Origin: Clostridia bacterium
Lineage (GTDB): Bacteria; Bacillota; Clostridia; Oscillospirales; Acutalibacteraceae
Direction: 5' to 3'
Assembly: GCA_017416765.1 (NCBI GenBank)
Contig: JAFQBE010000007.1
Location: 1-35,348, forward strand
Length of the DNA stretch: 35,348 nt
Shown here piece after piece: positions 7,152 through 15,516 of the stretch. The translations under genes and the position numbers were made by a program. Each line of letters starts with the position of its first letter. The first letter of the stretch is position 1. The notes beneath the pieces were generated by a model that saw only the letters and a list, made by a program, of their open reading frames with translations, searched no databases and was not told the DNA's origin.

Positions 7152-7634
7152 TTATATGTTATTTAAAAACTTTGCAACCTGCCGCCGGGTCTTTAACACA
7201 ACTGTTTTGGCTTTGTATTTTTCTTTAATTTCCGCATAGGTTTGCCTGCGCTCCCTGTTCCTGCAGCCGAACAGCGTAAACTTAACAAACCACAAATTCA
7301 TATCGTTTTTATAGCCCGCTTTTTTTCGCTGTTTTGTTCTTTTCAGCGCACGGTAAAAGCAAATAAACCGCGGCAGCAACAGCAGAACAATCATATCTGC
7401 CTGTTCAAGCCGTTCATCATAAAGCAGGTATTTATAGTAGCCGTCGATTATCCAGCTTTCCCTTGCCATAAACTGCGAAACCTGCGGCAAAACAAGCGAA
7501 TCATCAACAGGCTTCCATTCCTTATCCCACTTTATATCGTCAAGGTGAAGAACGGGAATATTTTTCCTTTCGGCTATGTAGTCGGTCAAATAAGTTTTAC
7601 CGCTGCCCGCATAGCCTAAAACCGCTATTTTCAT
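7152..7634 (-). CDS. FlaR-like (topology-modulation-type) P-loop kinase
   Basis: A 160-residue protein starting MKIAVLGYAGSGKTYLTDYI. The Walker A, the second-strand motif LHLDDIKW and the ESWIIDGYYK segment are diagnostic of the adenylate-kinase-related group annotated as topology modulation protein FlaR. The arginine-rich lid is CFYRALKRTKQRKKAGYK. The natural substrate of the family is not established. GGGAG lies before the ATG. It resembles the gene at 12577-13068 in layout (LD.I.W and EWIIDGNY) but is clearly diverged from it. Confidence 0.75.
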   Translation of the reverse strand: MKIAVLGYAGSGKTYLTDYIAERKNIPVLHLDDIKWDKEWKPVDDSLVLPQVSQFMARESWIIDGYYKYLLYDERLEQADMIVLLLLPRFICFYRALKRTKQRKKAGYKNDMNLWFVKFTLFGCRNRERRQTYAEIKEKYKAKTVVLKTRRQVAKFLNNI

Positions 7635-7647
7635 TTTGCACTCCCTA

Positions 7648-9429
7648 TTATATCAGCTCGAAAACAGCCGTTTCGTGCTTATTCATATTAATAGTAAAGC
7701 TGTCTGTTTCGCACACTTCAAAGTCAGTACCGAGAAGCGGTCTGACGGTAGATTTATCAGGCAGAGTTATTTTCACTTCACCGTCCGCAACCGAATGAAC
7801 AGCTAAAAAGCCTTCTCCGCAATAAACAACACAGCCGTCGGTATTGTAGCAATGTACACCGCGAGAAACAAGGAAACTGCGCAGTTCATCTGTGCTGTAA
7901 AAAGGTTTTACCTCACTTGTTTGAATGTAAGGAATGTTCAGCTTTTCACACAACTCAATTGCTTTTTTGCCGCTTTCGGACGGCATCGGTGCAGTGAATA
8001 TTGCAGCACTGTATTTACCAAGGACTTTTTCCGCATCCTCAACCATGCATAAATCAAAGGGTATGCCCGTGTTACCCATTCTGACGCGTGTGTGGTTCAG
8101 GCAGTTGCAAAGATGATTACCCCGCGGAATATTAAGGTACGCTTTTTCATCAACAAAAACAACCGTTTCAGCAGACGGATAAAGCTTTGGATTTTTATTT
8201 ACTGATGATTCAACGGTGTCTTTTATCAATTTTAATTCAGACATAATATTTTCATCATGATACCAGCCGCCCCAAATATCAAACCACCATATACCCGAAG
8301 CGTGGGTAAGCTGGTGCGCAAAGGCTTTGCGGATAGCAGAAAGTGAATTTTCAACGGTATCAGGTCCATGCCATACGGTTTTGTTGCCACTTTCATCGTA
8401 GAGGGTATAAATCCCCTCGGGATATCTGCCGGGGCGTGAAGCCTGCATCTGCTTGGTAAGGTGCGTTCTTATATCACATTCGACAAAATAAAGCTTGCCG
8501 TGCTGTTTAACGGATTCAAAGGGCAGCATATCGCCCCAATCAAAGCCAAGCCTTCTGCCCTCATCATATGCGCATGGCGACGAAAAGAAATCGATATACG
8601 GCGAATCAATTATACAGCGCAAGCCATGTGTACCCCACAGATAATCGCTTACAAAAGCGTTATAACCATAGAAAACACCAACAAGCTGTTCACCGTTTAT
8701 GTACTCTTTCAGCACCTTTGCAAAATGCTCAACGGTATATGCCACCGTTTCGTTGCAGAATTCGCCGTAGCGTGCCGCAGCTTCGTTATATACTCCGCTG
8801 CAAAAATCTGCCTTTGAAAGCACAGGAAAATCCGAAACACCGTATTTTTCTTCAAGCCAAAAACGGAATTTCTGCAAAGCAATATCGGAAAAGCAACCGA
8901 AAAGGTCATGAGGAAACCATTCCTGCGTTGTGCCGCCGCAAAGCTGATAGCCCGCTATGCGTTCGGCATAATCAGCAGAACGGATATGAGCAACAAGCGT
9001 TTTCAAAAGCTCTGAGCCATCGCACATAAAGCGCTCGGAAAACAGCGATTCCCTTTTTCCGTTGGGTGTATCAACAGTTTCGCACGGGTTAGCTGCCAGC
9101 CAGCTGCGGGGCATGGAAATATTGATACGGGGAAAAACGAACGCATCCGGACACTCGGAAAAAATACGGTTCACCGTACAGTCAAATTCCGAATAATCGG
9201 GTTCAGCGCCCTCAAACACACCTGTATTAAACGGAGAAAAGCCTGTTGTGTTATTTATAGGTAAATCGGTAAAAGAAACATTTACAAAAAACATTCTGTA
9301 GCCGGCAGAGATAAAATCAGAATATTCGGCACATTCTTCAAAATAGGAGGTATATGCCTGCGGCGAACAAAGCTCACCGTCAACACAGATATACGGTCTG
9401 CCGTTGTGAAAACGGATATCAGATAACAT
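7648..9429 (-). CDS. Intracellular GH-A-clan glycoside hydrolase (GH42-like)
   Basis: A 593-residue protein with no signal peptide. An N-terminal (beta/alpha)8-type domain has candidate catalytic glutamates E170 (GGTTQEWF) and E317 (LYFVECDIRTH), placed like acid/base and nucleophile in GH42 and related clan GH-A enzymes. A Rossmann-like middle domain (AAIFTAPMPSESGKKAIELC) and a small C-terminal beta domain resemble the trimerisation and C-terminal domains of GH42 beta-galactosidases. The exact family and substrate are not certain. AAAGGAGAAA precedes the ATG. It lies 40 bp downstream of the GH3 gene and is probably cotranscribed with it. Confidence 0.6.
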   Translation of the reverse strand: MLSDIRFHNGRPYICVDGELCSPQAYTSYFEECAEYSDFISAGYRMFFVNVSFTDLPINNTTGFSPFNTGVFEGAEPDYSEFDCTVNRIFSECPDAFVFPRINISMPRSWLAANPCETVDTPNGKRESLFSERFMCDGSELLKTLVAHIRSADYAERIAGYQLCGGTTQEWFPHDLFGCFSDIALQKFRFWLEEKYGVSDFPVLSKADFCSGVYNEAAARYGEFCNETVAYTVEHFAKVLKEYINGEQLVGVFYGYNAFVSDYLWGTHGLRCIIDSPYIDFFSSPCAYDEGRRLGFDWGDMLPFESVKQHGKLYFVECDIRTHLTKQMQASRPGRYPEGIYTLYDESGNKTVWHGPDTVENSLSAIRKAFAHQLTHASGIWWFDIWGGWYHDENIMSELKLIKDTVESSVNKNPKLYPSAETVVFVDEKAYLNIPRGNHLCNCLNHTRVRMGNTGIPFDLCMVEDAEKVLGKYSAAIFTAPMPSESGKKAIELCEKLNIPYIQTSEVKPFYSTDELRSFLVSRGVHCYNTDGCVVYCGEGFLAVHSVADGEVKITLPDKSTVRPLLGTDFEVCETDSFTINMNKHETAVFELI

Positions 9430-9469
9430 TTGCTTTTCTCCTTTCCGAACAGATTTTATAACTTTGTTT

Positions 9470-11653
9470 TTAAATAATTTTACCGTCGCGTACCTTTACC
9501 GCAAAGGTTTTGTGAATATCCTTGCAGGAAGTACCTATCTGCACGGTATAATCGCCCCTGTGCATACCGTAGGACATTTTTTTATTGTAATAAAGAAATG
9601 CTTCATTTGGAACATGAATATCAAGCTGAGCCTTTTCACCCTTTGAAAGCTCAACGCGTTTATAGGCTTTAAGCTCCTGCACAGGCAGAACAACCTCACA
9701 GTTTTCAGCACTTAAATAAATCTGAATAACTTCAGCGCCATCGTACTCACCCGTGTTTTCAACCGTGAGTTTAATATTGAGGCTGTCGCCGTTATTAATA
9801 CACTCAAAATTATCAAGAGCAAAGCTTGTATAGCTCAGACCGTAGCCGAAGGGATAGCGCGGAGAACCATCATTTTCAACATAACCGTAGCCTCTGCCTG
9901 AAGGCTTAAAGCAATAGAACAAAGGCAGTTGACCTACGCTTGCAGGGAAAGTAATGGGCAGCTTTCCGCTCGGGCTGATTTCACCGAACAGAATTTCGCA
10001 AATTGCCTGTGCGCCCTGCTCACCGGGGTACCACACTTCAAGCACTGCGCGGCAGCCGTTTTCCCACGCGCTCATATCTACGGGTGAACCGTTGAGAAGC
10101 ACAACCGCAGAATTTGGGTTTGAACGGGTCATTGCGCGTATGCTTTCTTCCTGGTCTGTTTTGATATCCATTTCAATTTTGCCGACAATAACTGCACTTT
10201 CATCAGCCTGTGCCTTATGAGTAACACCCGGCAGGCGTATATCCGAACGGTCAAGCCCTTCACCTTCAACAACGGTGGTAAAATACAGCGCCGCATCACA
10301 CTGAGCAGCAACTTGTTCAATATGTTCATCATCTGCATAGATAACCTCAGCATAACCTTCAAGGTATTCGCGCAGATACTGCAGCGGTGTTTTTGCATCC
10401 TCCGCCGTCCAGTCAAATTCAAAAGGTCCTGAATAATTTTTACCGAGCGGAATTTCGTTCGCACCCATACCGAACACAGCAAGCTTTTTAATTTTTTGCT
10501 TATTAAGCGGCAGCATGCCATCATTTTTAAGCAGAACCATTGCACGGCGGGCAGCTTCAAGCGCAAGCTTTTTATGCTCGCTGCAGCGTACAAGACGCTG
10601 CGCCTCATCGCGGTCGGCAAAGGGCTTATCCATCAGACCTATGGCAAATTTTGCTTTAAGTACGCGTAAAAGTGCACGGTCAATATCCGCTTCGGTTATC
10701 CAGCCCTCATTATATGCGGTCATAAGCTCATCGCAGGAATTCTGCGGTAAATCCACATCCATACCTGCTTTAAGGCTTTCTGCCTGCGCTTTCCATTCGC
10801 AGTCATAAAGCCGATGTGCCTCCCACACACCCTCAACAGAGTTATAATCGGAAACGACAAAGCCGTCAAAGCCCCATTCACCGCGCAGTATATCATTGAG
10901 AAGGTAATCGTTACAGGTGCAGGGTGTTCCGTCCCAGCTGTTGTATGCCGCCATAATCGACATAGCACCGCCCTCTTTGATGCACTTTTCAAAGGGCTTG
11001 AGATACACCTCGCGCATTGTGCGCTCACTTGTATCGGAAACATTGGAATCTCTGCCGCCGTAGGAATAATTATCCGCATAGTGCTTCGGGGTGGCAATAA
11101 CACCGTTTTTCTGCAAGCCGCGACAGATTGCAACACCCATATTGGAATTAATCAATACATCTTCACCGAAGGATTCAATGGTTCTGCCCCAGCGACAATC
11201 GCGTACAACATTTACAACAGGCATAAGTGCCTGCCTGACACCGACAACAGCACATTCCTTGCCGATAACGTCGCCTATAGCTTCAACAAGCTCATCATCA
11301 AAGGTTGATGCCATACCTATAGGCTGAGGGAAGCAGGTAGCCATACCCCACTGCGCACCGTGGAGCGCTTCGGCATGCTCAATAGGCGGAATGCCTTGAG
11401 AATTGGACTGCATGCTCAGGCGGATATCACGGTTAATTGCATCAGTAACCTCATTCGGTTCAACAGCCGCACCCCTATGCTCATGTAAAAAGTGGCCGGG
11501 ATTGCGGAAATTGCCCATTTTGTAAAGGCGTCTTTCCTCGTAATCCTCGCGTATCGGGTATAACATCTGGCTGGAAAGCTGACACATCTTTTCTTCAAGA
11601 GAAAGCTTATCAAGTAAATCTTTTGCGCGTTCAGCTGGGGTTTTATTATTCAT
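9470..11653 (-). CDS. GH3 beta-glucosidase/beta-xylosidase family enzyme
   Basis: A 727-residue cytoplasmic GH3 enzyme. The N-terminal TIM-barrel domain contains GVIATPKHYA (the KH catalytic-site motif) and the nucleophile signature GFDGFVVSDYNSV, with D269 as the predicted nucleophile. The alpha/beta sandwich domain carries AVVLLNGSPVDM, and a C-terminal fibronectin III-like domain follows YPFGYGLSYTSF. It should release terminal beta-linked glucose or xylose from oligosaccharides. AAGGAGAT lies before the ATG, and a TTGCAA-17-TACAAT promoter sits upstream. The GH42-like gene follows in the same unit. Confidence 0.92.
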   Translation of the reverse strand: MNNKTPAERAKDLLDKLSLEEKMCQLSSQMLYPIREDYEERRLYKMGNFRNPGHFLHEHRGAAVEPNEVTDAINRDIRLSMQSNSQGIPPIEHAEALHGAQWGMATCFPQPIGMASTFDDELVEAIGDVIGKECAVVGVRQALMPVVNVVRDCRWGRTIESFGEDVLINSNMGVAICRGLQKNGVIATPKHYADNYSYGGRDSNVSDTSERTMREVYLKPFEKCIKEGGAMSIMAAYNSWDGTPCTCNDYLLNDILRGEWGFDGFVVSDYNSVEGVWEAHRLYDCEWKAQAESLKAGMDVDLPQNSCDELMTAYNEGWITEADIDRALLRVLKAKFAIGLMDKPFADRDEAQRLVRCSEHKKLALEAARRAMVLLKNDGMLPLNKQKIKKLAVFGMGANEIPLGKNYSGPFEFDWTAEDAKTPLQYLREYLEGYAEVIYADDEHIEQVAAQCDAALYFTTVVEGEGLDRSDIRLPGVTHKAQADESAVIVGKIEMDIKTDQEESIRAMTRSNPNSAVVLLNGSPVDMSAWENGCRAVLEVWYPGEQGAQAICEILFGEISPSGKLPITFPASVGQLPLFYCFKPSGRGYGYVENDGSPRYPFGYGLSYTSFALDNFECINNGDSLNIKLTVENTGEYDGAEVIQIYLSAENCEVVLPVQELKAYKRVELSKGEKAQLDIHVPNEAFLYYNKKMSYGMHRGDYTVQIGTSCKDIHKTFAVKVRDGKII

Positions 11654-11693
11654 GTGAATCTATCTCCTTTTACATCCACTTAATTCCTATATA

Positions 11694-11722
11694 ATTGTAT
11701 ATGTAAAAAAACAAATTTGCAA
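11694..11722 (-). promoter_or_regulatory. Sigma-A-type promoter for the GH3/GH42-like pair
   Basis: On the minus strand TTGCAA (11717-11722) is followed after 17 bp by TACAAT (11694-11699). This is about 40 bp upstream of the GH3 start codon and just beyond the stop of the HEXXH-protein gene. Confidence 0.6.
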
Positions 11723-11729
11723 TTACTTT

Positions 11730-12572
11730 TTATCGGATTTCGGAATCAAACTCTGCATATTCCGTATACGCTTTATTAAGCTTCTTAAATTTCATCAAAG
11801 CAATTTCATTGAGCGAATGTTCTTTCATAAGGTAACGCACAAAGCGGCAACCGAGATAATATCCGACATCGGAATAGCCGTTATAAGAACACCAATCACC
11901 GAAGAAATCCTGAACGCTTTCCTTTGCATCAATACGGCGCAGATATTCCTTTTTGATTTCGGTTTCATTTTTTCGGCACCAATCAAGCCAACCGTCTTTA
12001 TCCTGATGATAAAAGTTATCATCACCGCAAAGAATATGCTCGCAAACCATAGCAACACCTTCCTGATAAAGCTGCTGTATGGCTTTTCTGCGCTTTGTAA
12101 AATCAGGAATATACAAATTGCCGTTCATCTTATGCCACAGATGACCGATTTCGTGCAGAATCAAGGCACGCATATTGATTTCATCACCCCAATCAAGCTC
12201 AATAATCTTCTCAATTCCGAGAAGAACGGTGTTCTTGCCATCAAGTACAGTTGCCCAACCTGCGCCATTACAAAGTCCGAGATACAGAATAATATTTATA
12301 TCGGGTTCTGCATCAAAAAGCTTTGAAAGATTAGCGTTCAGAGTATCAACAACAGTCTGAAAATTCTTGCTCACAAAATCAATTTTTTCTGCATTCAATG
12401 CGGTTTCAAGAACAGGAAGAACATCCTTATTGAAATCATATTCTTTTGCATCGTTTTCGCATTTTGACGGCAATTCTTTTGATATTTCGCCTGCATATTT
12501 TCTCCATACGGACATATCGAAGCCGCCTGAGAAAAGTGATTTTATTTTATCGCAGGTGTTGATGATTTTCAT
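11730..12572 (-). CDS. HEXXH zinc-metallopeptidase-like protein
   Basis: A 280-residue soluble protein carrying HEIGH (H140, E141, H144) in a helix, LILHEIGHLWHK, followed 27 residues later by E171 in YQEGVAMVCEH. This matches a gluzincin-type zinc site. No signal peptide or membrane segment is seen, so it would work in the cytoplasm. The preceding GAGWATVLDGKNTVLLGIEKI looks like the edge-strand region of related predicted peptidases of the DUF2268 kind, but I cannot assign a family firmly. AAGGTGA lies before the ATG. It follows the FlaR-like kinase by 4 bp and is probably cotranscribed with it. Confidence 0.6.
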   Translation of the reverse strand: MKIINTCDKIKSLFSGGFDMSVWRKYAGEISKELPSKCENDAKEYDFNKDVLPVLETALNAEKIDFVSKNFQTVVDTLNANLSKLFDAEPDINIILYLGLCNGAGWATVLDGKNTVLLGIEKIIELDWGDEINMRALILHEIGHLWHKMNGNLYIPDFTKRRKAIQQLYQEGVAMVCEHILCGDDNFYHQDKDGWLDWCRKNETEIKKEYLRRIDAKESVQDFFGDWCSYNGYSDVGYYLGCRFVRYLMKEHSLNEIALMKFKKLNKAYTEYAEFDSEIR

Positions 12573-12576
12573 TTTG

Positions 12577-13068
12577 TCACCTTATTTTTTTCAGATATTC
12601 ATCGGCATCTTCTCTTGATTTGAAAATAAAAATATTTCTGTTTTCTTTGTACTTATCGAGAAGCTCGTATATTTTGGGCAAAGCTGTTTTTGAAAACTCT
12701 TTGATAAAGCTTTCAAATTCGGGGTCTAATTCTTTTTCTATCCACGGCAAGTCGTAACGACCTTTACCGAGACGCTCGGTTGCACCTTGTAAGCAAACTT
12801 CTGTCGGTAAATCAAAAAGGAAAACAGTATCGCATTCGTTAAGTCGCATCTCAATTGTTCTGCCATAATTGCCGTCAATTATCCATTCATCAGTTGCAAA
12901 TATTTCTGATATTCTTTGGTCAAATTCTTCTCTCGGAATATGAGTTTTGTCAGGCTTATGCCATATAGCATCAAGATAGTATAACGGCAATCCTGTAAGC
13001 TTATTAAGTTTTTCTGCAAAGGTTGTTTTGCCTGAACCGGGACAACCGATTATAATAACCTTTTTCAT
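12577..13068 (-). CDS. FlaR-like (topology-modulation-type) P-loop kinase
   Basis: The predicted protein starts MKKVIIIGCPGSGKTTFAEK, with Walker A at residues 8-15. Other motifs are LYYLDAIWHKP, ATDEWIIDGNYGRT and VFLFDLP, matching the adenylate-kinase-related FlaR group. The ATG at 13068 is chosen because TTGAGGT is correctly spaced upstream; a longer TTG start at 13083 is less likely. The substrate is unknown. The gene sits between the RAYT transposase and the HEXXH protein on the same strand. Confidence 0.77.
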   Translation of the reverse strand: MKKVIIIGCPGSGKTTFAEKLNKLTGLPLYYLDAIWHKPDKTHIPREEFDQRISEIFATDEWIIDGNYGRTIEMRLNECDTVFLFDLPTEVCLQGATERLGKGRYDLPWIEKELDPEFESFIKEFSKTALPKIYELLDKYKENRNIFIFKSREDADEYLKKIR

Positions 13069-13083
13069 TCTATACCTCAACAA

Positions 13084-13572
13084 TCAGTTTTCATTTCTAA
13101 TATACCATGCAATCGGATTGTTTTCGATATATTCCCACTTTGTGTTGTAATCTTCATCGTCGCGTATTACATGGTCATAATATAATTTCTGCCAGACCGA
13201 AAAGCCTATTCTTTTGGTTACATAACCTTTAAATTGATTCACAACGGTCGGAATCGTAGGGGCGCCCATCGGGCGTCCGCCTTTATCCGGCAGAATAGTA
13301 AGCAGCAAATGAACATGGTCGGGCATAATTACATATTTATCGAGCCTTATTCCTACATATATTTTTTCAATATTATTGATTGATTCATCAACAATTTTTC
13401 CGTATTCCGATAGCTCACACCACGGACGCCCGATGGGCGCCCCTACGATATTACCGAAGTAATTTCGCCTGTCTTTTGCGCAAATTGTAAGAAAAAAAGT
13501 TCCGCAGGAAGAATAATCAAAGCCCTTTAATCGGTTATCCTTTCGTTTTGGCAACAAATTATCGTTCATCAT
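13084..13572 (-). CDS. REP-associated tyrosine transposase (RAYT, IS200-like Y1)
   Basis: A 162-residue HUH transposase with PDHVHLLL supplying the His-hydrophobic-His metal site (about residues 83-90). The C-terminal FKGYVTKRIGFSVWQKLYYDHVIRDDEDY...YIENNPIAW region is typical of the single-domain Y1/TnpA-REP family and carries candidate catalytic tyrosines. It appears complete. Its start overlaps the HAD gene stop by four bases (ATGA, 13569-13572), so it is expressed in an operon rather than as a free IS. Unusually, it contains an exact 24-bp inverted repeat (13256-13279 and 13423-13446), translated as VGAPIGRP near residue 43 and GRPMGAPT near residue 100. Confidence 0.88.
   Translation of the reverse strand: MMNDNLLPKRKDNRLKGFDYSSCGTFFLTICAKDRRNYFGNIVGAPIGRPWCELSEYGKIVDESINNIEKIYVGIRLDKYVIMPDHVHLLLTILPDKGGRPMGAPTIPTVVNQFKGYVTKRIGFSVWQKLYYDHVIRDDEDYNTKWEYIENNPIAWYIRNEN
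13256..13279 (+). repeat. REP-like repeat inside the transposase, copy 1
   Basis: A 24-bp sequence starting GTAGGGGCGCCC on the plus strand, itself palindromic in its centre. It is identical to the reverse complement of 13423-13446, and both copies have their GTAGGGG end outward. It is in frame with the transposase and supplies residues GRPMGAPT. Confidence 0.85.
13423..13446 (-). repeat. REP-like repeat inside the transposase, copy 2
   Basis: An exact inverted copy of 13256-13279, 143 bp away. It encodes VGAPIGRP in the transposase frame. The related intergenic repeat arm at 3503-3527 would read VGAIHESP in the corresponding frame. Confidence 0.85.
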
Positions 13573-14255
13573 GTCACTTCCTCAACAAAATCAATTAACT
13601 GTTTCAGATTATGGATTGTCCAATTGTCATTGTTTTTACCACTTCGGTCAAGGTAAAATGATGTAAACCCTTGTTCTCTTGCGCCGTCGGCTTCTTCCTT
13701 GCAGTCGTCAACAAATATGCTTTCTGCGGCGTTTACACCTTGTGCCTTGAGTGCGGCATTGAAAATAATCGGACTGGGTTTACCCGCACCGACCAACGAG
13801 CTTGCGGTAAACGATGTGAAATATTTTGCAATATCCAACTGCTGCAAGGTAAATTCAAGTGAAGGAGAAGTATCGCTGATAACTCCCATTTTGTAGCCAC
13901 GGCTTTTAAAATATTCAAGCACCTCAACCGTTTCTGCAAATAAAGCTCTGTCGCCGTTGCACCAAAGCTCATTCAAAAGACAATCCGCTTTTTCCTCAAC
14001 GTTTTCTGTTACACCCTCACCGACAAGAAGATGACAGTAATACCTTCTGAAAAAATCACGCTCATCATCAAGTGTTTTATACCAAGGCTTTCTGCCCTCA
14101 CTTGCAAGGTGAAACAAAGCCATCATTTTATCGTAATCGAGTTCAAACGGCTTACCGCTCCAGCTGCTGATTTTAGTGTTACGCCAAACTTCTTTTTCTG
14201 CGGTGAAATATGTCAGTGTACCGTCACGGTCAAAGAATATTGCTTTGTGTTTCAT
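13569..14255 (-). CDS. HAD-superfamily hydrolase
   Basis: A 228-residue HAD phosphatase-like protein. Motif I is FFDRDGTLTYF, motif II is GVISDTSPSLE, motif III is the lysine in VGAGKPSPIIF, and motif IV is SIFVDDCKEEADGAREQG. The helical cap between about residues 20 and 100 makes it a subclass I member of the phosphoglycolate phosphatase/beta-phosphoglucomutase type. The substrate is unknown. GAGGT lies before the ATG. It overlaps the RAYT gene by four bases, so the transposase depends on this transcript. Confidence 0.87.
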   Translation of the reverse strand: MKHKAIFFDRDGTLTYFTAEKEVWRNTKISSWSGKPFELDYDKMMALFHLASEGRKPWYKTLDDERDFFRRYYCHLLVGEGVTENVEEKADCLLNELWCNGDRALFAETVEVLEYFKSRGYKMGVISDTSPSLEFTLQQLDIAKYFTSFTASSLVGAGKPSPIIFNAALKAQGVNAAESIFVDDCKEEADGAREQGFTSFYLDRSGKNNDNWTIHNLKQLIDFVEEVT

Positions 14256-14264
14256 TATCTAACC

Positions 14265-14897
14265 TCATTTCTTATGCAGAATATGCCACACATCATTACC
14301 GACAAATCCACATTTTCTGTATAGTGCTTCGGGGTTTGTGGAATTATCTACTTTACCCGAAACAGTTGCAAAATCTGCAACACCTTTCATTCTGAATAAT
14401 AGTTCTGTTACTATCAACTGTCCTATTTTCTTGCCCCGGCATTCGGGTAGCACCTGTATCCATTCAAGTATAAGTTCTTTTGCTTTTGTGTCATAATCAG
14501 CTAAACCGCAACCGACAAAGTTACCGGTTGCTTTTTCTTTAACCATTATCCATAAGTTTTCGCTGTAAACAGGTGTTTTAGTATAACTCTTGATAAGTTC
14601 CGTGTTTACTGAAATATCTGTATATGAATCGTTGATTATCTGCACAATTTTCTTAATATCTTTTTGTTTTGCGGTTTTAACTTCAAAATCATTGGTTGTT
14701 ATCGGGGGTATTTCTTTAAGATTGTGATATAAACGAAAATATTTCTCGTCAGTATAGTTTGTTAGTATATCCTCTCTAAAATCCCTATCATGCAGAATTT
14801 TCATAACGGGTGGAATGGTAATGCTTTTAGCTTTCCAATACGGAATGGATAATGTTCCGCAAGGATTATTCAAATATTCATTCAGTGTAATCTTCAT
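14265..14897 (-). CDS. GNAT family N-acetyltransferase with N-terminal extension
   Basis: About 210 residues. The first 70 (MKITLNEYLNNPCGTLSIPYWK...) form an extension before the GNAT fold. The acetyl-CoA region is EWIQVLPECRGKKIGQLIVTELL (R-G-K-K-I-G), and ALYRKCGFVGNDVWHILHKK is the usual C-terminal segment. The ATG at 14897 is preferred over a GTG at 14906, though the ribosome site is weak. Related extended GNATs are common in Clostridia and uncharacterised. It lies 9 bp upstream of the HAD gene and probably heads the unit 14897-11730. Confidence 0.8.
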   Translation of the reverse strand: MKITLNEYLNNPCGTLSIPYWKAKSITIPPVMKILHDRDFREDILTNYTDEKYFRLYHNLKEIPPITTNDFEVKTAKQKDIKKIVQIINDSYTDISVNTELIKSYTKTPVYSENLWIMVKEKATGNFVGCGLADYDTKAKELILEWIQVLPECRGKKIGQLIVTELLFRMKGVADFATVSGKVDNSTNPEALYRKCGFVGNDVWHILHKK

Positions 14898-14990
14898 AAT
14901 AACCACTAACTTTCAAATTATAATTTATCTAACTAATTGATGCTCTGATAACAGCCTTCCCTGTGTAAGTAGAGTCCGATTGACAAAGAC

Positions 14991-15503
14991 TTAAACAATT
15001 CCACATTTTTTATAAATCCGCTCAATATACGGCGATTTATAAGCAATATAATCATCAATGCTGTCGGGGTATAATTTTGCACCGTCTTCTTTCACCTTAC
15101 TGTATTCACATACAGCTTCGGGATTATTCCTCAGATAATTTCTGAAAGTAATATGTCTGTTAAGCTCTGCAGAAAATTCAGGGCAAACATACAAATGGTG
15201 TTTGGGCAAGTCCGCATTACCTCTGTAATCAAAAGCCTCTCTGTCTTTTATACCAAGGTTACCTTCGTGTATGTAACCGAGTGATGCCAGACTTTTAACC
15301 AATGTATCAAAAACATAGTAATCTTTAATAACTATATCAATATCAATAATCGGCTTTGCAGCAAGACCTTCAACAGAGGTACTGCCGATATGTTCAACGC
15401 TGATTACTATATCTTTTACTGCCGGTAACAGATGCTTTTTTATTGTTTCAAAATCCGTTTTCCATTGTTCGTTATACGGAGTAACTATAACTCTTTTTGA
15501 CAT
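14991..15503 (-). CDS. GrpB family protein (UPF0157)
   Basis: About 170 residues of the GrpB family, a nucleotidyltransferase-fold group. EHIGSTSVEGLAAKPIIDIDIVI is the family hallmark (GS and DxD), and FRNYLRNNPEAVCEYSKVK is also conserved. Some members are fused to dephospho-CoA kinase; the stand-alone function is unsettled. The ATG at 15503 has GAGGTG upstream and is chosen over a GTG at 15509. It follows the attenuator-controlled GNAT by about 14 bp and is likely in the same transcript. Downstream, 14907-14990 holds no gene. Confidence 0.85.
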   Translation of the reverse strand: MSKRVIVTPYNEQWKTDFETIKKHLLPAVKDIVISVEHIGSTSVEGLAAKPIIDIDIVIKDYYVFDTLVKSLASLGYIHEGNLGIKDREAFDYRGNADLPKHHLYVCPEFSAELNRHITFRNYLRNNPEAVCEYSKVKEDGAKLYPDSIDDYIAYKSPYIERIYKKCGIV

Positions 15504-15516
15504 AGGCACACCTCTT

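Noticed and set aside
11817-12326. 169-codon plus-strand ORF opposite the HEXXH protein
   Set aside because: Shadow of the real gene, which has the metal motif and a good ribosome site.
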